64,000 nucleotides of DNA from Volucribacter psittacicida (GCF_004339025.1 NZ_SMFT01000002.1:469744-533743); one strand, 5' to 3'. Shown: positions 42,961 to 52,063, counted from the first letter of the stretch. Program-made: numbers and translations. Notes: a model not told the origin generated them from the letters alone.

Positions 42961-43857
42961 TTAGCCCTTAATGTGAGCAAAAAACTGTTTAAACATTACC
43001 AATAACCATTCGGATACTGCACCATGCGAATGGCTGCGTGAACGTAAGCATACAACCCCCACTTGATTGCCCTCAGGCTCTACCGCCAGCGGTAAACGGA
43101 TTAAACGTCCATTCGCGAGATCCGCTTGCACCATTTGCTCAGGCAAATCCGCCCAGCCAATGCCTTGTAGTGCCCATTGGTAAATGGTAAGCCGATCATT
43201 GGCATACCAACAATGTTCGCTATCGCTGCCTGCAAACCATAGCTCTTGCCCGTTTAAACTACGATGAGTTAAATGCACATAATTCATCAAATCTTGAGGC
43301 GATACTTCCGCTAACTGGGCGAGCGGATGTTGTGGCGAGGCTACGGTGATAAAGCGATAATTGCCTAAAAAATGGAAATCAAATTCCACAAATTTCGCCA
43401 TATCAAAATCCTTATAAATCACCCCTAACTGCACCTTGCCCTCTGCCACCATTTGCTCAATGTCAAAGGTTGAGGCGGTAATCAGGTGAAAACGTGTTTG
43501 GCGAAACTGTTGTTGCAATGGGGTAAATGCCTGTAAAAGCCCCTCGCTCCATAAACTTTCATCTATCGCTACACTGATTTCCGCCTCTTCATTGCGTTGC
43601 AACGCCAATAATTGTTGATCAAAAAAATCGGCTTGGCGTAATAATTGGCGAGCCAGAGGCAATAAACTTTTCCCCGCCGACGTCAGCGTTAGTCCGCTTT
43701 TTGACCGAATAAATAACGTTTGATTTAAGTCCACCTCTAAATTCGCCATAGCTTGGCTTACCCCTGATTGTGCCCGACCTAAGGCTCTTGCCGTTTCTGC
43801 TAATGAACCTTTTTCACTCGCCATCACAAAAATTTTTAACTGCTCTAAGCTATACAT
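42961..43857 (-). CDS. LysR-family transcriptional regulator
   Basis: 298 residues from the ATG at 43855-43857 (MYSLEQLKIFVMASEKGSLA). GGAGGGG lies five bases upstream; an earlier ATG overlaps that site and is unlikely. N-terminal winged HTH (about 1-60) and LysR substrate domain (about 90-290). It is divergent from the PACE efflux gene by 100 bp, as AceR is from aceI in Acinetobacter, and so probably controls it. Confidence 0.87.
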   Translation of the reverse strand: MYSLEQLKIFVMASEKGSLAETARALGRAQSGVSQAMANLEVDLNQTLFIRSKSGLTLTSAGKSLLPLARQLLRQADFFDQQLLALQRNEEAEISVAIDESLWSEGLLQAFTPLQQQFRQTRFHLITASTFDIEQMVAEGKVQLGVIYKDFDMAKFVEFDFHFLGNYRFITVASPQHPLAQLAEVSPQDLMNYVHLTHRSLNGQELWFAGSDSEHCWYANDRLTIYQWALQGIGWADLPEQMVQADLANGRLIRLPLAVEPEGNQVGVVCLRSRSHSHGAVSEWLLVMFKQFFAHIKG

Positions 43858-43957
43858 TAACCCCTCCATCCATCACAAATAATGATAGATAATAATTTTA
43901 TTTATCTAAAATAACAATGGAAAATAGGCTGCCTGAATTATTTATGGAGAAGAATTT

Positions 43958-44371
43958 ATGCCATTAAAAGAACGTATTTTTCACGCAATATTATTTGAAA
44001 TCGGTGCAATCAGTGTTTCCGCACTTGCCGTTATGTTAACAGGGCAAGCAACTGCGCAAACCGCCTTTACCACGACCTTTTTGATTGGCACGATTGCGAT
44101 GTTTTGGAATTTTGTGTTTAACTATTTTTTTGATAAATGGGCAACAGGCAAACGGGAGCAACGCTCGGTAAAATTAAGAATTTTCCATACCTTAAGTTTT
44201 GAAGGGGGATTATTGTTATTTACCATTCCTGTGATCGCTTATTTTCTACAACTCACTTGGCTACAAGCCTTGCTGGCGGATATTGGTTTAACCCTATTAA
44301 TTACCGTTTATGCTTTTTTCTTTAATTGGGGCTATGATTTATTGCGAGTTAAGGTGTGGGTTGGCGACTAG
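43958..44371 (+). CDS. PACE-family multidrug efflux transporter (AceI-like)
   Basis: 137 residues, four transmembrane helices in two bacterial transmembrane pair units (about 5-60 and 75-130). The buried acidic residue essential in AceI is present (E14 in HAILFEIGAISVS), together with FNWGYDLLRVKVW at the C-terminus. The family exports chlorhexidine, acriflavine and probably short-chain diamines with protons. GGAGAAG precedes the start; likely target of the divergent LysR protein. Confidence 0.88.
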   Translation: MPLKERIFHAILFEIGAISVSALAVMLTGQATAQTAFTTTFLIGTIAMFWNFVFNYFFDKWATGKREQRSVKLRIFHTLSFEGGLLLFTIPVIAYFLQLTWLQALLADIGLTLLITVYAFFFNWGYDLLRVKVWVGD

Positions 44372-44505
44372 AACTGAATAAATAATACGTTTATGCTACC
44401 TTAATAGATGTTATGATATACAGAGTCAAGTCTGTAAAGTGGTCATTGATTTTACCGTACTTGACAATGAAGATAATGAAATATTTAAAAGTTAAGGAGT
44501 TATAA

Positions 44506-44793
44506 ATGAAAATTGTGTATGCAATTTGTCGTGTTCAACCTGAACAACAAGAAACTTTTAAGCAAATTGCTGATAAAATGGTTGTTGCTTCACAACAAGA
44601 TCGGGGTTGTATTTATTATCGTTATGGTAAATTAGATAATCAAGAAAGTACTTATGTTTTTATTGAACATTGGGAAAATATGGCGGATCTCGAGCTTCAT
44701 CTTCAGCAACCTCATTTTGTAGAGAATTTTCCTCTTATTGAAAAAATATTGATTTCTCCAGCGGAAATTAATATTGTAGATATAGATAGATAA
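44506..44793 (+). CDS. Antibiotic biosynthesis monooxygenase domain protein (YgiN-like)
   Basis: 95 residues, single ABM ferredoxin-like domain (QQDRGCIYYRYGKLDNQEST, YVFIEHWENMADLELHLQQP). Members include quinol monooxygenase YgiN and autoinducer-2 processing LsrG; nothing here decides between them. AAGGAG eight bases before the ATG. It stands alone between the PACE gene and the PTS gene. Confidence 0.82.
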   Translation: MKIVYAICRVQPEQQETFKQIADKMVVASQQDRGCIYYRYGKLDNQESTYVFIEHWENMADLELHLQQPHFVENFPLIEKILISPAEINIVDIDR

Positions 44794-44835
44794 AATTATC
44801 TTTTTAGAAAGAATAATTAAAATATTCAGTAAGTT

Positions 44836-44905
44836 TAGAGTCGTCTCACTTTAAAATAATATGATGTTGCTATATTTTGTCTTATTTTAAATTGAGACGA
44901 CTATA
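44836..44905. repeat. Short Correia-like inverted-repeat element
   Basis: A 70-bp copy with almost perfect termini: GTCGTCTCA-C-TTTAAAATAA at the left against the inverse of TTATTTTAAA-TTGAGACGAC at the right, internally deleted compared with the 105-bp copies. It lies 11 bp past the PTS gene stop and could also act as a hairpin terminator. Confidence 0.75.
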
Positions 44906-44916
44906 TAAAAATGTCA

Positions 44917-46788
44917 TTAAACATCATCATCTCTATTCATAATATCAAGTATCTCCTGTTCTGTTTTAGCAGAAAGAATTCGCTGAATATACGTCTGATC
45001 AACCAATTTCGCAGAAAGTTTAGCCAATGCTTTTAAATGGGTATTGCCGTTATCTTTGTCTGTTGTGGCGATCATAAAGATAAGATGAGTTAATTGACCG
45101 TCTTCGCTGTCAAAATCAATACCTGGTTGGGAAATACCAATGGCAACTCTTGGGGTGTTCACGGCACTACTTTTCGCGTGAGGAATGGCAACGCCCATTT
45201 CAAAGCCAGTGGACGATAAGTTTTCTCGTTGATAAATGTCTTGCTCAAATTGTTGTGCATTATTTAAGACGCCTTCTTGGTCTAATAATTGTACCATTTC
45301 ACGAATTGCTTCTGCTTTATTATTGGCGGTAAGGTTAAGTTTAATAGTGTCTTTTTGATAAAGTGAAATGTTGTTTGATGGCAAATCCGATGAAACCTTA
45401 GTTTCTATCGTGATGTTATCACCAACTTTTGGTGTTACCATAGCGTATAATAATGCCCCTACAAATGATCCAGTTAAAATACAACCAACCCATAACAATG
45501 GTTTATTGACTAAGCTGAGAATAAGAAAACCGCCGTGAGGTGCAGGCACTTCAATTTGTGCCATATAGGTTAAGACAGCGGAAATTGAAGAGCCTATCAT
45601 TAAAACAGGGATAACCTTGAGCGGATTTTTGGCGGCAAAAGGAATCGCTCCTTCTGTAATATGGGTAAAACCAAGCACATAATTGACATAAGCAGCAGTT
45701 TTGTCTTCTTTAGCAAAACGATTTTTAAATAAGGTTGCGGCTAAAGCAATGATTAATGGTGGAGTAATACAAGCCGCCGATACACCAGCCATAAACAAAT
45801 AATTGCCCTCTCCCAATAACACAGTGCCGGTTACATAAGCGGCTTTATTCACTGGACCGCCCATATCAAAGGCACTCATACAACCAATAATAATCCCTAA
45901 CAACAAAGGATTGGAATGTTGTAGCTGAGAAAGCGATGACATCAAGGCATTGTTAATGGCTAAACAAGGCTCGCCAATAGCTAACATTAATAAACCTGTG
46001 GCTGTTACCGAAATAATAGGAATAAGAAAGATAGACTTTAACCCCTCTAATTGGCGAGGTAATTTAACCAATAGTTTTAGTAACAGTAATACAAAGTAAC
46101 CCGCAAAAAAGCCCGCAACAATTCCTCCGATAAAGCCTGAACCTGTTTGTACTGCGGCAACGCCACCCACAAAACCTGCCAGCATACCGGGTTTATTGGC
46201 AATAGATTGGGCAATAAATGCCGCCAAAACAGGCACCATCAATCCCATTGCAAAACCACCAATTTGTTTTAATGTTGCTGCAATAGGATTATATTGGCTA
46301 GAATCTGGATCAAAAGAATAAATTCCCCATAGGAAAGAAACAGCAATAAGCACACCACCTGCCACAACTAAGGGTAACATATGGGAAACACCGTTCATCA
46401 AATGTTTGTAAATATCATGCCAAATTGAAGTTGATGAGGTTGAATGTTCAGTTAAATTGGCGACACCTTTACGGATAGGCACATCGCCTGTCAAGCAACG
46501 TTCAATCAATTTATCCGCTTTATTAATCCCCTCTTTTACGGAAGTAATTAAGGTTGGTTTACCATTAAATCGTTCTAAATCTACGCTACGATCACAAGCC
46601 ACAATCACCGCATCAGCCTCACGAATATCCGTTGCGGTCAACCCATTTTCTACCCCAGCCGCACCATTGGTTTCTACTTTAATTTGACAACCCAATTTTG
46701 CCGCCGCTTTTTTTAAGGCTTCTTCTGCCATAAAAGTATGAGCAATCCCTGTAGGACAACCTGTTACCGCAATAATTTTCTTTTTCAT
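44917..46788 (-). CDS. Fructose-family PTS transporter, EIIB-EIIC-EIIA fusion
   Basis: 623 residues. EIIB at 1-about 105 with phosphocysteine C11 (AVTGCPTGIAHTFMAEEA); EIIC membrane domain at about 125-455 (GGPVNKAAYVTGT, HITEGAIPFAAKNPL); EIIA at about 480-623 with phosphohistidine H537 (GVAIPHAKS). It imports and phosphorylates a sugar, with general PTS proteins encoded elsewhere. There is no FPr/HPr-like domain, unlike FruB. 17 bp after the PfkB kinase gene. The fructose-type EII and the neighbouring sulfatase leave the real substrate open. Confidence 0.9.
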   Translation of the reverse strand: MKKKIIAVTGCPTGIAHTFMAEEALKKAAAKLGCQIKVETNGAAGVENGLTATDIREADAVIVACDRSVDLERFNGKPTLITSVKEGINKADKLIERCLTGDVPIRKGVANLTEHSTSSTSIWHDIYKHLMNGVSHMLPLVVAGGVLIAVSFLWGIYSFDPDSSQYNPIAATLKQIGGFAMGLMVPVLAAFIAQSIANKPGMLAGFVGGVAAVQTGSGFIGGIVAGFFAGYFVLLLLKLLVKLPRQLEGLKSIFLIPIISVTATGLLMLAIGEPCLAINNALMSSLSQLQHSNPLLLGIIIGCMSAFDMGGPVNKAAYVTGTVLLGEGNYLFMAGVSAACITPPLIIALAATLFKNRFAKEDKTAAYVNYVLGFTHITEGAIPFAAKNPLKVIPVLMIGSSISAVLTYMAQIEVPAPHGGFLILSLVNKPLLWVGCILTGSFVGALLYAMVTPKVGDNITIETKVSSDLPSNNISLYQKDTIKLNLTANNKAEAIREMVQLLDQEGVLNNAQQFEQDIYQRENLSSTGFEMGVAIPHAKSSAVNTPRVAIGISQPGIDFDSEDGQLTHLIFMIATTDKDNGNTHLKALAKLSAKLVDQTYIQRILSAKTEQEILDIMNRDDDV

Positions 46789-46805
46789 CTTTTACCCTCC
46801 ATCAT

Positions 46806-47726
46806 TTAATCAATAAGTTTTACTTCAATATACTGCTGATATTGCATAACACGCGCCAAATCGCCAATCCCATTACTCTCCGCTACATTCGCCCCTGTTG
46901 CTGCCGCCCGCTTTAACGCCTGAATCAACTGAGAGGGGTGGGCTAACCATAGCGATAAAAAAGCCGCTAAGCTCGCATCGCCCGCACAAGCAGAGCTCAC
47001 TAACTCAACAGGTTTAGCGCTGACAAAATAAAACTGATCTCCATTAAAAAAATATGCCCCTTTTTCCCCTAAGGTCAGCAAAATATTTTGAGTCCCTAGA
47101 TGATGCAAATATCGCAATGCCTCAATTACATCAGATTGTCGCTCAAGTGTTATGCCAAAGATTTGTGTTAATTCTTCATCATTGGGTTTGATTAAATAAG
47201 GACGATAAGCCAATAACTCTGCCAAATTAGGCGAACTAATATCCAAAATGACTTTGCTGTTTTTTCGTTGGCAACATTGCAAAAGCGAATGATAATAATC
47301 AGGTTCAATACCTTTCGCCAAACTCCCACTAATGGTTAATACATCAAGATCGTATAATTGTTCCAGTTGGTCTAATAAGGCTTGTTGTTTCTCTTTCGGC
47401 ACGAACGCTCCCTCATTGACTAACTTATATTCTTGTTTATTATCATTCACAAACACATTGATACGCGTAATGTCGTCCAACCAAATCGGTAAAATCTCTA
47501 TATCACGCTGTTTCACTTGCTCAACAATATAATGCCCCGAAAAACCGCCAAAAAAGCCCAGTATGGTAGAACGGATACCGAAATGTTGTAAAACAAAACT
47601 CACATTAAGCCCTTTGCCATTTGGCGTATAAACTGCATTGAAGGTACGATTAACCTGATTTGCCAATAGCCCATTACAAGCAATATTCATATCAATGGCA
47701 GGGTTGGTGGTAAGGGTATAAAGCAT
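46806..47726 (-). CDS. PfkB-family hexose-1-phosphate kinase (1-phosphofructokinase / tagatose-6-phosphate kinase type)
   Basis: 306 residues. TLTTNPAIDMNI start, NGKGLNVSFVLQHFGI, and C-terminal CAGDASLAAFLSLW (PfkB signature 2, with the catalytic Asp). In the FruK/LacC subgroup this phosphorylates the PTS product to a bisphosphate for aldolase cleavage. The usual GAGD is CAGD here. Cotranscribed with the PTS gene; AAAGGA precedes the start. A palindromic operator candidate lies 184-199 bp upstream. Confidence 0.88.
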   Translation of the reverse strand: MLYTLTTNPAIDMNIACNGLLANQVNRTFNAVYTPNGKGLNVSFVLQHFGIRSTILGFFGGFSGHYIVEQVKQRDIEILPIWLDDITRINVFVNDNKQEYKLVNEGAFVPKEKQQALLDQLEQLYDLDVLTISGSLAKGIEPDYYHSLLQCCQRKNSKVILDISSPNLAELLAYRPYLIKPNDEELTQIFGITLERQSDVIEALRYLHHLGTQNILLTLGEKGAYFFNGDQFYFVSAKPVELVSSACAGDASLAAFLSLWLAHPSQLIQALKRAAATGANVAESNGIGDLARVMQYQQYIEVKLID

Positions 47727-47746
47727 AATCTCTTTTCCTTTTTAGA

Positions 47747-47852
47747 TATAGTCATTCCACTTTAAAATGATACAGCGTTAGTACGTCTCGCCGTACTTTT
47801 TGTACTGTCTTCGGCGTAACGCCTTGTCTCATTTTAAATTGAAACGACTATA
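47747..47852. repeat. Full-length Correia-like element, 106 bp
   Basis: Termini TATAGTC...GACTATA with imperfect inverted repeats of about 26 bp (TTTAAAATGA against TCATTTTAAA). Internal core on the minus strand is AGACAGTACAAAAAGTACGG. About 90 percent identical to the copy at 50206-50310. Located between the RpiR and PfkB genes. Confidence 0.85.
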
Positions 47853-47909
47853 AAAGTGCGGTGGATTTTCAACATATTTTTTATAAGGAATAAGATAAGG
47901 CAAAAAACG

Positions 47910-47925
47910 CTGAAAATGTTTTCAG
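47910..47925. promoter_or_regulatory. Perfect palindromic operator candidate
   Basis: CTGAAAATGTTTTCAG, 7-bp arms CTGAAAA/TTTTCAG around TG. It lies between the end of the RpiR gene and the PfkB-PTS genes; the RpiR protein is the obvious candidate to bind it. Confidence 0.55.
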
Positions 47926-47956
47926 ATTTTGGAAATGAGAATGGGGTTGTTAAAGA

Positions 47957-48706
47957 TTACTTGTTATCCCCATTCAACACCAAATAATCAATGATAATCC
48001 TCGCCATAATTTGCAACGGTAAACGAGAGGCGACTTCGTAGGTTTTAATGGCGACGTTGCTATTTTTATAGCCTAATAAATAATGATCTGAATAAGCTAA
48101 TAATGGCGAATCAGGATTACAGGTGCAACTCATTACTGTTGCCCCACTGTAATTGGCATTTTGCGCCGACTCAATCAATTCTTGGGTATAACCATTTAAT
48201 GAAAATAAAAAGAGTAAATTTTGTTTGGTCATTGTTTGGCTTTTGATTTTCATAATATTAGGATCACGAATTGCTACCGCATTAAAATCCAATAACTGTA
48301 ATTTTAAAGCAAATTCGCTCGCCACTTCTTCCGTTAAGCCACGCGCAAAAATAAAAATACGTTTAGCTTGTTTAATTTGCTCAATAATATCTAGTACTTT
48401 GGCAACCGCAATTTGTTCAATGGTTTGTTGTACTTCACGCAAGGATTTATTGATGACTTCGCCTAAATTCAGTACATCATTATGTACTGAATTATGGGTT
48501 AATTTATAACGTAGTTCATTAAAACCAGATAAATGGCATTTTCTAATGGCACGAGAAACACTCGCAGGCGAAGAGTAAGTTTCAAAAGCAATATCCATAA
48601 TGGAAAGTTGCGAAAGACGTTCCGCATTTTGGTTAATAAACTGAACAATGCGTAATTCGGTTTCTGATAATGTATTAATAATCTCTTTATTCAAGGTAAT
48701 TAACAT
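47957..48706 (-). CDS. RpiR-family transcriptional regulator
   Basis: 249 residues. N-terminal HTH of RpiR type (about 1-77, YSSPASVSRAIRKCHLSGFN) and C-terminal SIS sugar-phosphate-binding domain (about 110-235, IFIFARGLTEEVASEFALKL, LFLFSLNGYTQELIE). It overlaps the DUF2264 stop by one base (TAATG), so it belongs to the sulfatase-DUF2264 transcription unit and likely senses a phosphorylated sugar made by the adjacent PTS. Confidence 0.88.
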   Translation of the reverse strand: MLITLNKEIINTLSETELRIVQFINQNAERLSQLSIMDIAFETYSSPASVSRAIRKCHLSGFNELRYKLTHNSVHNDVLNLGEVINKSLREVQQTIEQIAVAKVLDIIEQIKQAKRIFIFARGLTEEVASEFALKLQLLDFNAVAIRDPNIMKIKSQTMTKQNLLFLFSLNGYTQELIESAQNANYSGATVMSCTCNPDSPLLAYSDHYLLGYKNSNVAIKTYEVASRLPLQIMARIIIDYLVLNGDNK

Positions 48707-50169
48707 TATTTATCCGTTTTCACATATAAATTTAACCTTGAGGAATAACAGGTTACCCCTTTGCGTAGTAAGTTGTTTTTCCCTCTGGTTGAACGAGCAA
48801 ATAGGGTTTCTAACCATTGATAATAACAAGGTTGTTGCACTAATGCCCCCTCTGTTATTGGAATATCAGAGTATTGATTATGCGAAAAAATGGCGACCAC
48901 TTCTTGGCTTTGTTGTGTGCCAATAATTCTAAGTTGGATTGGTTCAATATAAATATCATAATCCCCTTGTTCAATGGCTAAAGGCTGTTGTTCCGTTTGC
49001 CAATAATGGATTTGTTCTGCACCATAAAGCAATAAAATCAAACTACGCAGAGACCATAAACTGCTAGCTGGTCCGCTGTAAGGATCAATTAAACGGCGAT
49101 CTTGTGCAAATACCCCTTGGGTAAAATTCCCTGCTTTGATGCCGCCATTTTTAATGAAAAAGGTAAAAAGTTGAGCCACAACGCGTTTGCTTTGTCCGTC
49201 AGTTTTCTGTTGTTGGATCATTGTGCTAATCAAGGCACAAGGGGCGGCAAAACGATAAGGAATACTGCGTCCGAAAAAAGCAAAACCTTGTGTGCTAAAT
49301 AAATATTTAAATTTTTTGCAAAAATCTACCGCACTTTGTTGAATAAAAGTGCGGTCAAAATCAGGATTAATTTGATCTAACCAGAATAAGCCGTAATGAA
49401 AACCCCAAGAGTTATAATAATCAAAATTGCCTTTTGCTCCATCACGAAACCAGCCTTCGCCCACATAAAATTCTTTAATGCGTTGGTAACGATCCCAATT
49501 AATATGGTCTTCCCCTGTGAGATCTTTGATGACAAATTGCACCAATAACACAAATAAATGCCAATTATTATCCACCGTTTTCACCTGATTGATGCCTTTA
49601 AGCCAAGCGATTATTTGCTGTTGTTGAGCTGATGAGTAAGTTGCCCAAACTTGTTTTTTGCTTAACCATAAGGCTAAGGCAAAATCGGCGGCTTCACAAA
49701 CCGCTTGCTGATAATCGCCTAATTCGCCCCAATAATTAGGGTTTTTCGGATCGGTTGCTGCCACAAAACTTTGGCTGACCGCTTGTTGTACCTGACAATA
49801 CAGTGGGTGTTGTGGATTGCGGTTGCGTAAAAATACCGCCAATAGGGGCAAATTACGGGTTACACCCTCAATACTGTCTGATTGTATGCCTTGTTCAGAG
49901 GGAAAGCCTGGATAATAAGCTCGTGCATAATCCTTATCGGCATAATGTAAAAAGGATTGGACAAAATAATCAATTAAAAAATCAAATTGTGATGATGAAA
50001 AGTCTGCTTGAGTAAATTGTTGGTGTAATTGGCGATCTAATTGATTAAAGGCTTTTTTGCGTTTGGGGAGGCTGCATAAATTTTGCCATAAAAAACGGCA
50101 ATAATCTCGCCAAGTGGGGTGTTCGTGTGCCAAACGTGGGCGTTGGTTATAACGAATATTTTCTGACAT
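48706..50169 (-). CDS. DUF2264 domain protein
   Basis: 487 residues, no signal peptide, so cytoplasmic. It fits DUF2264 (NYWGELGDYQQAVCEAADFA, VDNNWHLFVLLVQF, EFYVGEGWFRDGAKGNFDYY, NSWGFHYGLFWLD, IPYRFAAPCALIS). The pattern of helices and aromatic/acidic motifs suggests an (alpha/alpha)6-barrel of the kind found in glycoside hydrolases and lyases. Activity is unproven. Between the sulfatase and RpiR genes, so a role on a desulfated or unsaturated oligosaccharide is possible. An inverted pair of uptake signals lies inside the coding region (49328-49355). Confidence 0.8.
   Translation of the reverse strand: MSENIRYNQRPRLAHEHPTWRDYCRFLWQNLCSLPKRKKAFNQLDRQLHQQFTQADFSSSQFDFLIDYFVQSFLHYADKDYARAYYPGFPSEQGIQSDSIEGVTRNLPLLAVFLRNRNPQHPLYCQVQQAVSQSFVAATDPKNPNYWGELGDYQQAVCEAADFALALWLSKKQVWATYSSAQQQQIIAWLKGINQVKTVDNNWHLFVLLVQFVIKDLTGEDHINWDRYQRIKEFYVGEGWFRDGAKGNFDYYNSWGFHYGLFWLDQINPDFDRTFIQQSAVDFCKKFKYLFSTQGFAFFGRSIPYRFAAPCALISTMIQQQKTDGQSKRVVAQLFTFFIKNGGIKAGNFTQGVFAQDRRLIDPYSGPASSLWSLRSLILLLYGAEQIHYWQTEQQPLAIEQGDYDIYIEPIQLRIIGTQQSQEVVAIFSHNQYSDIPITEGALVQQPCYYQWLETLFARSTRGKNNLLRKGVTCYSSRLNLYVKTDK
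49328..49355. repeat. Inverted pair of uptake signals inside the DUF2264 gene
   Basis: ACCGCACTT (49328-49336) and AAGTGCGGT (49347-49355) with a 10-base gap, in frame within the coding sequence. They could form a hairpin in the mRNA. Confidence 0.9.
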
Positions 50170-50205
50170 AGGTACAACTCCTTAATATTCCCCTTTAGCC
50201 GAAAC

Positions 50206-50310
50206 TATAGTCGCCCCACTTTAAAATGATACAGCGTTAGCACGCCTCGCCGTACTATTTGTACTGTCTTCGGTGTGCCGCCTTGTCTCATTTTTAAATT
50301 GAAACGACTA
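50206..50310. repeat. Full-length Correia-like element, 105 bp
   Basis: Second long copy, between the sulfatase and DUF2264 genes. Termini TATAGTCG and CGACTA(C). The minus-strand core AGACAGTACAAATAGTACGG followed by CGAGGCG and TAACGCTGTA matches, as I remember it, the core of the neisserial Correia element. Confidence 0.85.
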
Positions 50311-50327
50311 CAAAGGGGATACAACCA

Positions 50328-51881
50328 TTACGCTTTACATTCTGCAAGCTGTTTTTTTAAGCGATTGGTAAAACCGCTGGTAAATTCAACGGGTCGCCAA
50401 GAATCGTTGGTTTTCTCTAACCAAGGAATCAATTCTTCCTTAATGAGTTTTTGTACTAATTCAGGCTGTTTCTCGGCAATATTGGTCATTTGATAAGGAT
50501 CATTGATATTATCAAATAGGGTATATTTTAATGGCTCGCCGTCTTGTCGTTCCACTACTAAAGTATGGGTTTTCGTTCGCACCCCACGCCGCCCAAAGGA
50601 CGGTTGCCCATAAGGCACAAATAAATAAAGCTGAGAGGTCGGTGCTTCGCCGCTATCTGATAGAATTTGCTCCGCTAAACTGACCCCTTGCACTTGCCCC
50701 GGGATTTTATCCTTAAAGCCTAACAAATCTAAAATAGTCGGATAAATATCAGGGGCAGACATCAAACTTTGATTCACCCCTACTTTAATGCGATTTGGTA
50801 ATCGGAACATCATTGGCACACGCATTGATTCTTCATAAGCGTTATTTTTAGTTGGAGCACCGTGCGAACCTAAACAACAACCGTGATCAGAGAAGAATAC
50901 CACTAGAGTGTCTTCTGCTAATCCTTGAGCTTCTAACTCCGCTAAAATTCGTCCAAATTGTTCATCAACCCCTGTAACCATTGCTAAATATTCTTTGAAA
51001 TACTGTGGCCCATAACCTTCAAGGTATTCTTTATCCCATTGTACATTTGGGCGAATATTGAGATCTTTTGAGGTCTTATCCTTATACATATCAAGATATT
51101 TTTGTGGTACTTGATCATAAGGAGAGTGAGGAGGGTTCATAGATACAACTAGAGCGAAAGGTTTATTAGGATCACGATATTGGTTACCTTCATTACGCAA
51201 ATATTTAATCGCCATATCTGCTTCGTGTTCAGGTCCCCATTGATCCACATATTGCGGATATTCTCTCGGTGTATCATTGCCCCAATACATCGGTTTTAAA
51301 TGTAAATCGTAAGTGCCATAGGAATACCAGAAATCAAAACCGTGGCGACGATCTGGTGGCGTCCAATCGTTCCAATAACGCCCTTCCATAGGATTGTTAT
51401 AACTCTTAATATAAGGCTCTTGTGGCACATCTAAATGCCATTTTCCAATATATCCCAAAGAATAACCTTGTTGTTTTAATACATCAGACCAACAGGTTTC
51501 ATAAGGCGACAATTCGATTCCTACTTTACCGCCATAATCGTGAGTATTACCCGTTACACCATTGGAAATAGGGTATTTCCCTGTGAGGAACATACCTCGG
51601 AATGGCGAACATAATGGATAATTAGATACCATTTGATCCATCACTTTAGCCTGCTTAGCAAAGGCATCTAAATGCGGTGTTATCACAGGATCTTCATTTT
51701 TAAAGCCTTGTGCCATTGAACGCATTTCATCGGGAAATACCAATAGTAAATTTAGTGGCTTAGTAGCTTTCTTACTTTTACCTTGCTCCTCTGCCTGAGC
51801 AGTGGTTATTTTACCAGCGAGAGCAACAGCTGCTCCACCAGTAGCCACCCCTTGAATAAACCTACGACGTGAAATTGTCAT
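50328..51881 (-). CDS. Tat-exported sulfatase (alkaline phosphatase superfamily)
   Basis: 517 residues. Twin-arginine signal SRRRFIQGVATGGAAVALAG exports it folded to the periplasm. Sulfatase domain: metal-binding D51 region (LLVFPDEMRS), formylglycine site C91-S-P93-F-R95 (CSPFRGMFLTGKYP), GKWHLDVP, and SDHGCCLGSHG. The Cys-type site must be converted to formylglycine by FGE or anSME; no maturase is in the window. Substrate unknown; it resembles sugar sulfatases acting on glycosaminoglycan or mucin. Strong AAGGAGG before the ATG. First gene of the unit sulfatase-DUF2264-RpiR; divergent from the opp genes. Confidence 0.88.
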   Translation of the reverse strand: MTISRRRFIQGVATGGAAVALAGKITTAQAEEQGKSKKATKPLNLLLVFPDEMRSMAQGFKNEDPVITPHLDAFAKQAKVMDQMVSNYPLCSPFRGMFLTGKYPISNGVTGNTHDYGGKVGIELSPYETCWSDVLKQQGYSLGYIGKWHLDVPQEPYIKSYNNPMEGRYWNDWTPPDRRHGFDFWYSYGTYDLHLKPMYWGNDTPREYPQYVDQWGPEHEADMAIKYLRNEGNQYRDPNKPFALVVSMNPPHSPYDQVPQKYLDMYKDKTSKDLNIRPNVQWDKEYLEGYGPQYFKEYLAMVTGVDEQFGRILAELEAQGLAEDTLVVFFSDHGCCLGSHGAPTKNNAYEESMRVPMMFRLPNRIKVGVNQSLMSAPDIYPTILDLLGFKDKIPGQVQGVSLAEQILSDSGEAPTSQLYLFVPYGQPSFGRRGVRTKTHTLVVERQDGEPLKYTLFDNINDPYQMTNIAEKQPELVQKLIKEELIPWLEKTNDSWRPVEFTSGFTNRLKKQLAECKA

Positions 51882-51994
51882 AATACCTCCTTTCGTTTAC
51901 TTTCGTTTTTAGCATGATACTTATGAATAGGTTGATATAATTTAGCACATAAAAGGCGATTATTATTAAAATTTCCTTGATTATTTGTTGAATT

Positions 51995-52010
51995 TGTGAG
52001 AATGATCACG
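51995..52010. promoter_or_regulatory. CRP-cAMP binding site
   Basis: TGTGA-N6-TCACG, nine of ten core bases of the TGTGA/TCACA consensus, flanked by AATT and AAAT. It could serve both the sulfatase operon and oppA. Confidence 0.7.
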
Positions 52011-52041
52011 AAATGTTATTATTAAATATTTAAAAGACTGA

Positions 52042-52063
52042 TATTTCATATTCTTTTGAAATA
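52042..52063. promoter_or_regulatory. Inverted repeat TATTTCA-N8-TGAAATA
   Basis: Perfect 7-bp arms separated by 8 bp, in the divergent region 160-181 bp upstream of oppA. A possible operator; the cognate regulator is unknown. Confidence 0.4.
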
